DNA from: Alitta virens
Taxonomy: Eukaryota; Annelida; Polychaeta; Phyllodocida; Nereididae
Assembly: GCA_932294295.1 (NCBI GenBank)
Contig: OW028580.1
Coordinates: forward strand, 11,995,374 to 12,059,373
DNA length: 64,000 nucleotides
Direction of reading: 5' to 3'
The translations under genes and the position numbers were made by a program. Positions 57,503 to 64,000 of the stretch are shown piece by piece. The notes beneath the pieces were generated by a model. That model searched no databases. It was not told the DNA's origin and worked only from the letters and a program-made list of their open reading frames with translations. Each line of letters opens with the position of its first letter. Position 1 is the first letter of the stretch.

Positions 57503-57603
57503 CCCAGATAGCATTCCAAATCGTTTGATACGATGTTGTAACGACAGTGGCCTGTATGGAAACGATGCTGGGCCGATTTGGGCGATTTGGAATGCCATCT
57601 GGG
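57503..57603. mobile_element. Small palindromic MITE M1, best copy
   Basis: 101 bp. The ends CCCAGATAGCATTCCAAATC and GATTTGGAATGCCATCTGGG are inverted repeats with one mismatch in 20. The interior GATACGATGTTGT segment also occurs in the 7,939 copy. Confidence 0.85.
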
Positions 57604-58959
57604 TTATAATTTAATGTTCCAAACTAACATTTTCTAATGTATATATTTAGTCTAGTTTTCTGTAACTATATTTATTCTTCGCTTTGTCTGTTCTCTGTTC
57701 ATTTTACAAAAGATACCCTCCATTCTAAATATCTGGAAAATTTACGCATTTAATGCATTATTGAAGAAATTATGCAAGTTATCTAGCATACATGCAGATT
57801 GCTGAAAAGAAAGATAGCAAATATAGTGTTGAAAATATCTGTAGCTCAAATATTAATTTAGATTTTTCCCAATGTCACTGGTATTCATAAATCAGTGTGA
57901 AGTTTATTTTACCCCGAGCGTTATGCTCCAATAAAAAAATTCACAAATGCCTAAGTAATTTCGACCTGGAATATGTAATTGCCTCACGGCATTGTCTTGA
58001 AGAAAATACGTTATATATGTGATGCTATGTTTCTGTTCTGTGAGCACAATGATCTCATAAATGTAATTTTATGTGATTCATGTCATTATTTCCAATAGTA
58101 AAACGCCTACCTGCCCACTTCTTTTAACCATGAATACTATTTCAATAGCAATTTACCAAATTAAATAGCAATCTTTACACCTGCAACTACTAACGATGTA
58201 GCCATTAACATTTTGTAATATTGGTAAAATAAATTTGGCAAAGATATACTTTGATATCTGAAACCATTCATCGTCTTGGAAAATCTGGGCAAAACACTCA
58301 TCATAATTAATAAGTATTATGTAGCTCGTCAAGAGTTCTTGGGTCGGAATCAAACAGAAGAAATTCAGCTTATATTATCTTGATAATACAATGAATCAAT
58401 GCCTTAACAAGAACTTTTGACCGAAATGACAGAACATGTTTATTTAGATTCCCTCCCCCCCCCCCCCAATGAATAAATAAATAAAATAGGCCAAGACTTG
58501 CAGGCATAATTTGTACAAGAATTGACCCTTCTCTTGAAGAGGATTACATCAAAATCACATTTGGAATTTTTCATTGAACTGACCAGCAAGATGAAAGCAG
58601 TGTCCATTGATGGTCCATCTGCCCTTAATCGACTTAGGGACACGTGGTCAGTCTGACCATACACTGGACTTCAAGGCTATCAACCTCAGAAGACTGGCTT
58701 ATTTCACAATGTCATCCACAGCTGACCTTTTTGCCCATATTAAACCACATAATACATGCCTTTAGGTAGACTAGTGTCGGAATACTGCTACGTAAGTTGG
58801 GTCTGAGGTTTAATTGGAAAAAGTACAAGATCCAAGCCAGAGCTTGACCTTCCTTGGTTTGGATTGCCACAGTTAAAGGGTCTTCACGTGCTCCAAAAAA
58901 TGAAAACTATAATTTTTTTCAGTTTTTCCTAAAATTCATAAAACATAGGTGAATCATGT
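57604..58959. other. Gene-free AT-rich sequence
   Basis: No gene. A C-run at 58,450-58,465. Short minus-strand frames (58,153-58,353 and 58,440-58,664) have no recognised domain. Confidence 0.5.
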
Positions 58960-59095
58960 TAACGTGACTATCAAAAGGCACATTTAGGGCATAAGGAATA
59001 GTGATATACTAAATTTGAATAATGTAAATGCAGTAGTGTCAGAGTTTTGCTCTGGAAACAAAGTGTGACTCTCACCGCCTCGCCCACTGCTAAAG
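58960..59095 (-). repeat. Dispersed repeat R1, inverted short copy
   Basis: The reverse complement contains GGGCGAGGCGGTGAGAGTCACACTTTGTTTCCAGAGC (key parts GGGCG..G, TTTCCAGAGC), AAAACTCTGACACTACTGCA and GTGCCTTTTGATAGTCAC, the R1 landmarks in the right order but with the middle deleted. Confidence 0.65.
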
Positions 59096-59156
59096 TAACT
59101 ACAATACATTGCTGAGGTAAAAAGAAACAAAACGCAGTATTCACTAGAACAGAATA

Positions 59157-59178
59157 CATAGATAGATAGATAGATTTT
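59157..59178. repeat. (GATA)n microsatellite
   Basis: Short tetranucleotide tract. Confidence 0.8.
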
Positions 59179-59300
59179 TACTGACAGACAGAGGTCAAAT
59201 CTGACCTATTTGTCATATACACATATGGGACTAAGAAATCTGCAATCACCTTTTTGATGTTCATATCACTCCAACTGGGCATTGCACTTTTTTTCATTAA

Positions 59301-59920
59301 AGGGGCGTTCACACTATCACGGATAAGACCTACGTGTGATGACGGATGGAATTTTTTTTTACACTTGCTTATCCTTGTCCATACGTGATTCACCCGCCGA
59401 GCAATTTACGTATACTCGCATTAATTCATAGATCACTCCTGTTCATGCTTGACCACTCACGACCATACATGGAGAGGGTAACAAATATTAAATATGTTGG
59501 CGGACGTTGTACATGACCATACTTGACCATACGTATATATATACATACGTAACCACTGTCCATCCATATATACATGCAGGGGCAATCTACTAGCCATCTA
59601 CGAGCATTCTACATGCGATGTACGAGCGATCTACGAGTGCCTCACGGATGCCTCAAGAATGCCTCACGGATGCCTTCATGGATGCTTCACGGATGCCTCA
59701 CGGATGCCTCACGGATGCTTGGTGACGGACGTCTGGCGAGCGTTTTACTGACGTCTGGCGAGCATTTTACGGACGTGCGGCTAGCAATCTACAACTGCCC
59801 CATGTACGATTGTGGAAAGAATTTATATGTGATTAACAGAGCCACGAGTGAGCACGTATAGCCAATTTTCGATGAACGTGGTCATATGTAGGTCTTATAC
59901 GTGATAGTGTGAACACCCCT
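59301..59920. mobile_element. Harbinger-type MITE with TAA duplications
   Basis: 620 bp. The ends AGGGGCGTTCACACTATCAC and GTGATAGTGTGAACACCCCT are inverted repeats, with TAA on both sides (59,298-59,300 and 59,921-59,923). Inverted similarity continues inward (GGATAAGACCTACGTGTGAT against ATGTAGGTCTTATACGTGAT). A 12-bp CACGGATGCCTC array lies at 59,640-59,730. Non-coding; the 95-codon + frame is a shadow. Same family as 37,749-38,581. Confidence 0.9.
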
Positions 59921-59964
59921 TAAGACTTTTTTTCATAAAAACTGAAAAAAGCTAGCATCCGATT

Positions 59965-60080
59965 CTCTGTTTGTCTCTAGCTGTCTAGCTGTCTAGAGCT
60001 GCCTGGCTGTCTGGCTGGCTGTCTGGCTGGCTGTCTAGTCTTTCTTGTCTAGCTGTCTGTATGTGTCCATTTCTTTCTGT
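59965..60080. repeat. (CTGT/CTAGCTGT)n low-complexity tract
   Basis: Imperfect repeats of GTCTAGCTGTCTGGCTG type. Confidence 0.85.
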
Positions 60081-60149
60081 CTCTATCTCATTGTTTTACC
60101 ATGTTCACTACCTCGATAGCCTGTCTCTTGCTATCAACTAAGCTGATTT

Positions 60150-60308
60150 GGAAATGGTGACAGATGAAGCGGACCAACCCGCAAATTATGCAGCCAATAA
60201 ACCTAGTGACAAGCTACATCCTTGGGGCACCCCTGTAATCTCATAGACCATTCCTGATTGCTTTGGTTTAGGGTTTGGACGTGCTAGGAAGCTTATGAAA
60301 CCAATCTG
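60150..60308 (-). repeat. Dispersed repeat R3, copy 3 (inverted)
   Basis: The reverse complement matches 52,975-53,127 over about 150 bp. On the minus strand one frame reads EITGVPQGCSL, which looks like an RT block; without any further RT similarity I take this as chance or a very old LINE scrap. Confidence 0.75.
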
Positions 60309-60575
60309 ATACTCCTAAATACCTCTGTTTTTGCATCCACACATGGTGTTGTGCTTACAGGCCAACAGTGAGTCACAAATTTCTATTGCCATATCACAAA
60401 AGTTGCTGAAACAAGGTTATAAACATATCGTAAATAATGTCTAATCATTGCCTTGTACGAATCTACAGAAATATTTTACAGCGCTCCTCATAAACAACTA
60501 TCAACAGTTACTCATCCTTACTACAGCTGGCAGAGCTAGTGAGAGCTACAACAAGTCAAACCTAGCCATACCTAG

Positions 60576-60932
60576 CTAGAGAGACCCGATAATTAGCTGA
60601 ACTGAAATCCATATCACAAATGCGGTTGTTTGGCCATAATGTGAATAGCCTCCTGTCATGCCTCTCTGCAACCATCGTGGATCTTTGTCTAGGATTTTGT
60701 CATTGGTGTTCTTAAAATGGTGGTCCCGTGATGATGGCTTGTGGTGTTCTTGTAGCCTTTTCCTCACTGTCCTCTCAGTTTCCCTGATATATTGTGCCTG
60801 ACAGTCATAACAAGTCATATGATGGACTGCGCCATGTTGGTCCAGGGGGTGTGTTCTGTCTTTAGGTCTCACTAGTTGACTGTGGATGGTGTTGAATGGA
60901 AGGGAATGTACTGTCACTACAAATTTCCTCAT
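60576..60932 (-). pseudogene. Penelope-like GIY-YIG endonuclease region
   Basis: Minus strand, open: GAVHHMTCYDCQAQYIRETERTVRKRLQEH with the paired cysteines at about 60,812 and 60,803 and the YI.ET core at 60,791. Penelope-like proteins usually have YIGET; here it is YIRET, a change in the family's hallmark glycine that could impair cleavage. The C-terminal stretch SSRDHHF.. is typical of family tails. The endonuclease nicks target DNA to prime reverse transcription. Confidence 0.8.
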
Positions 60933-61129
60933 CTTTCTTACTAGAGCATCGTTATTCCTTGCACGTATGGAACTGTGATGTTTCCTAGAGTTCTGTCCCT
61001 TGTTTGTGGTTCTCTGGTTTTATCCGTTTTCTTGTCAACCATTCTCCAACACCACTTTGGGTAATTGCAAATACTAAGTGACTTAGCCATATGGAATAAT
61101 TCATCCTTCACAGTATCCCGTCATCTTTG

Positions 61130-61780
61130 CTGTATGAGTCAAGGTATGGATGACCCCAAGCTTATGTTGGAGAGGCTGGTCGTATTGTCCTCTTGTTCTA
61201 CAGTAAACTTGATGTTCTCATGACAAGCATTCAGGTTTCTCGTGAAGGATGTCTACTTGATCGTGATCAATTACAACAAAGGTGCCATCCACATACCTAG
61301 CCCAGAAAGTAGGTGGTTGTCAAAGGAGCTCATTGCTTGTTCTTCAAAGTCCTCCATAAACATGATAAAGATGTTAGCAATAATAGGACTTATGGGTGAC
61401 CCCATGGCTGCCGCATGGGTTTGTGCTTAACCCGTGCCTTGGTAGATGAAGTAAGTGGTATTCAAGCATGTTGCTAGAAGATTAGTGACCTGTTCTGATG
61501 AAAGTGTTGTCCTCTCACAGAGTTTAGTGTCTTTTTGTAGCAGTTTCCGAGTTATTTCCAGTGCTTCCTGAACAGGTACACTCGTGAACAGTGCGCTCAC
61601 ATCATATGACACCGTACTTTTCAGGCCCAATTTTGAATTGATTAAGTTTGTCTACAAGGTCTTTGCCTTCTTGGCTACATATTTGCCTATGTTGTAAGTG
61701 ATGGACTCTCTGCTTGTCACAATTGGACGCAAAGGATAATTGATCTTGTGTATCTTAGGTAATCCATTTCGTGCTTACAA
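61130..61780 (-). pseudogene. Penelope-like reverse transcriptase (catalytic Asp lost)
   Basis: From 61,775 down: [18 protein letters not shown], a stop (KTL*TN) near 61,655, SYDVSALFTSVPVQEALEI (about 61,607-61,550), then AMGSPISPIIANIFIMFMEDFEEQA (from about 61,415) and PTFWARYVDGTFVVIDHD. The active-site YVDD is YVDG here (Gly codon at 61,284-61,286). A frameshift follows HEKPEC, after which ENIKFTVEQEDNTTSLSNI continues in another frame. It cannot be an active polymerase. Confidence 0.85.
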
Positions 61781-62884
61781 TCAAACAAATTGTCATGAAA
61801 ACATTATGACTCAGTTTTAGAAAAATAACCTTTGTTAATCTGCCAGTATTACAAAGAGCTCTTACTATGGAATCATTTTTGGAACACTTCAAAAGCGGCT
61901 CTGTTTTTAATAGAAACTAATTCAAACTATAGCATCTTGCTCCTAGCCCAGACTTATTAACAAGAAAAAGCAGCTACCGTAACGCTGGTTATATTCTACA
62001 GATTTAGATAAATCCATAGATTCAATCATATTGAACACACAGATAGATTTGATATATTCGATAATGTTTACAATTCATCCATAGAAATGACAAATCCCAC
62101 AATTAACAAACAAAACCCGGAAAGTCAAAATATCAAGTTGGTTTTATCTGGAACTGTAATATCATGGAGTATCTTGTGACTCCCTGGTTATATCTGTACT
62201 GAACACGTCACACAGCTAGACAACTAGACGATAGGCCTATGAGCTAGACAGGCAGTCTAGACGTCTAGACAGGTAGACACAGTAACTGTTACATCTGGTT
62301 TGTAACTTTCGTTCTATTCTCAGTGATTGCATGATTTTGTTTGACAACTTCAATGAGGAATTCTATTGCGTCATGAAAGACCGTTCGATTTTCAATGCAA
62401 GTTCACCAAAAACAAAGGAAAGCTGCCTTGATTCGTTAGATGTTCTAAAAGTTGACATTACCAAATGTTATAAATCGAATTCCTTCTCAGTTTCCATCCA
62501 AATGTGGACTTAGAAAGGACGAAATAATTTTTGTTGGTCAAGTTGGACTTAAGTGGTTTTTTCTGGTCGCCATCCACTTATGGTGATCACAATTTACTAC
62601 TTACTACAACTACTGCCTGATGTTTCTAATCAGCTACTTAGTTTCAATTAAGGCTGCTTTTTAAATCACTGAAGTCTCAAAAGTGACGGTCTATAGTCTA
62701 GAATCTGTGTAGGCTTACACAACCTAGGGGAGAGCGAGGAACAGTGAGACACAGGGAACAGTGAGACAAAGCCCCTAGTTTCAACACAGTGCCCTTTAGG
62801 GATTTGGGCCAACACTACATAACCACCAGATTGTTCCATTACCTGCAAGAAATAAAAGCATGAGGTGTTTGAAATTTCACATTT
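61781..62884. other. Gene-free sequence
   Basis: No gene. 62,213-62,280 has repeated CTAGACAG/GTCTAGAC palindromic motifs. The open frames at 62,331-62,513 (+) and 62,666-62,848 (-) have no recognised domain. Confidence 0.5.
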
Positions 62885-64000
62885 TGGGTTTTACACCAGG
62901 CTCAGTGAACCAAGTTCGAAGAGGGTTATTGATATCAAGTGGAAAAATTCATATCCCTCCAAGGGGCGGGCATAACACTTTCATTTCCGGAGCGGAACTC
63001 TAACACTAATGCATTTACCCTAACAAAAGTTTGTACAGTAATACTCTCTCTGTAAGGCCTAGTGGTGCATTTTGAAAGTCACATTGACATATATGTTGGC
63101 TATGTTTAATAAAATTACGAAAAATAAATTACTACACTACTGCACCTACATGCTTAAAACTTTGCCATAATATGTCTAAAATATTGTAGTGGGGGTCTCT
63201 TGGATGGAAATACCAGAGAATTATTGAAATAAAGGTAAAAATTGGGAAAATTCTTACTTTTTCATCCCTCCATGCCAATTTTGTCAGTGACATATCTCAA
63301 TTAGTCTTTCCACTTTTCAAACTTATGAAATATCTGAAAAAATGGTAAAAATTGTGTTTCTGTAGCAGAACTTTAGCATAATGCACTTACTCAACAAACT
63401 TTCATATGGTGTTACTCTATATAGCCTAGTTGTGCCTTTTGATGGTCACATTGACATATCAGCTGTGTACAAAATTTTGAATTTTTTTTAGATATATTTA
63501 TTTTTCCATTTCTAGACCAAACTCACTAAAGTTTTACTGTGCATAAATTCATAAAAGAACTTGTCATAATATGTCTAAAATAGTGTAGAGATATATTTTT
63601 GGGGTTTCACGACCAGTAATGATATATCATTTTGTAATTAGGGTACTGTTTCAAACCCCCATATCAAAGAAAGCAAGTGAAATTTTGCATAACATAAACT
63701 AATTGTTGTATTTTCACTTTGAAATTTGTTTCATCATTTTGTGTCATAATAACGGAAAATCTGGATAAAAGTGCCAAAAATAGTGTTGTTTCCAACATTC
63801 CCGAGTTATATTATCATCATAATATGTTTTTCTGCAAGACTGATCGCTCTCACCCAGTCTCTTAATTTCACTCTCAGCAACCCAGATAAATTTTTTTGTA
63901 TATTATTATCAATTTAATGATTAGTTGCATAATAATCTATAACTACTTTAAATACCATAGATTTGATGCAAATCAACAACCAAACAATCCAGTTTCTATT
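62885..64000 (+). repeat. Dispersed repeat R1, long copy cut by window end
   Basis: Aligns with 22,690-24,245 from the AAGAGGGTTATTG landmark through CACCCAGTCTCTTAATTTCA to CAAACAATCCAGT at the last bases. It carries the same internal doubling (TAATACTCTC..GGCCTAGTGGTGC near 63,040 and TTACTCTATATAGCC near 63,413). Shorter than the first copy because of several internal deletions. Confidence 0.8.

Larger units (their letters stand above)
60560..61780 (-). mobile_element. Penelope-like element (partial)
   Basis: A reverse transcriptase joined to a GIY-YIG-type endonuclease is the diagnostic order of Penelope-like retroelements. Only the part from RT block GLPKIHK (near 61,770) to the endonuclease (to about 60,590) remains, on the minus strand; ends and terminal repeats are not seen. 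Confidence 0.85.

Noticed and set aside
62666..62848. Short minus-strand frame near the right edge
   Set aside because: No domain, biased by local repeats; not supported.
1..64000. CRISPR arrays or bacterial operons
   Set aside because: No regularly spaced repeats with unique spacers; the content and elements are eukaryotic.

Overview
This looks like animal nuclear DNA, most likely from a marine invertebrate deuterostome; an echinoderm is my first guess. It is AT-rich, very poor in long ORFs, scattered with TAGGCCTA-type octamers, and full of Harbinger, Tc1/mariner, Jockey/CR1-like LINE, Penelope-like and tRNA-derived SINE debris. I found no convincing host protein-coding exon, no intact tRNA or rRNA gene and no CRISPR array. 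Almost every protein similarity I can name belongs to a transposable element. The species assignment is inference from general composition and element content only.

Layout. 1-10,464 is mostly unique AT-rich sequence with a degenerate ~325-bp tandem array (5.0-6.4 kb), SINE pieces, a small palindromic MITE (7.94 kb) and a pentanucleotide microsatellite (8.47 kb). 10,465-17,280 is a near-identical head-to-tail triplication of a ~2.27-kb unit; each unit holds an 11-bp minisatellite and a SINE. 17.3-19.7 kb holds tRNA-like SINE heads and an inverted repeat. 19,723-22,493 is a terminal-inverted-repeat element carrying only the DNA-binding-type gene (MADF/Myb-like 'ORF2') of a Harbinger-type transposon. 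22.69-24.25 kb is a long dispersed repeat that returns at the right window edge. 24,682-24,974 is a MITE.

25,193-28,308 and 34,195-37,745 are two copies of one PIF/Harbinger transposon. Each has a MADF-like gene on + and a DDE transposase on -, both broken. The second copy is structurally complete, with inverted termini and TTA target-site duplications. A Harbinger MITE (37,749-38,581) abuts it, sharing a single TTA. Relatives of that MITE lie at 49,369-50,763 (with part of the MADF gene) and 59,301-59,920 (with TAA duplications).

39,648-41,742 is a Tc1/mariner element turned into a large palindrome, its left arm carrying a 384-bp nested insertion and its right arm a SINE with a 13-bp target-site duplication. 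43.1-45.0 kb and 45.9-47.1 kb are two decayed LINEs of different families on opposite strands; a third LINE scrap is at 56.3 kb. 60.6-61.8 kb is a decayed Penelope-like element (RT plus GIY-YIG). The rest is dispersed repeats, microsatellites and unassigned sequence.

Functionally, the Harbinger transposase and its MADF-like partner would together mobilise the element and the short MITEs that share its ends. Here every protein gene is interrupted, so the window reads as a layered transposon graveyard with some recent activity: the triplication, the SINE in the Tc1 palindrome, and the MITEs with intact target-site duplications.
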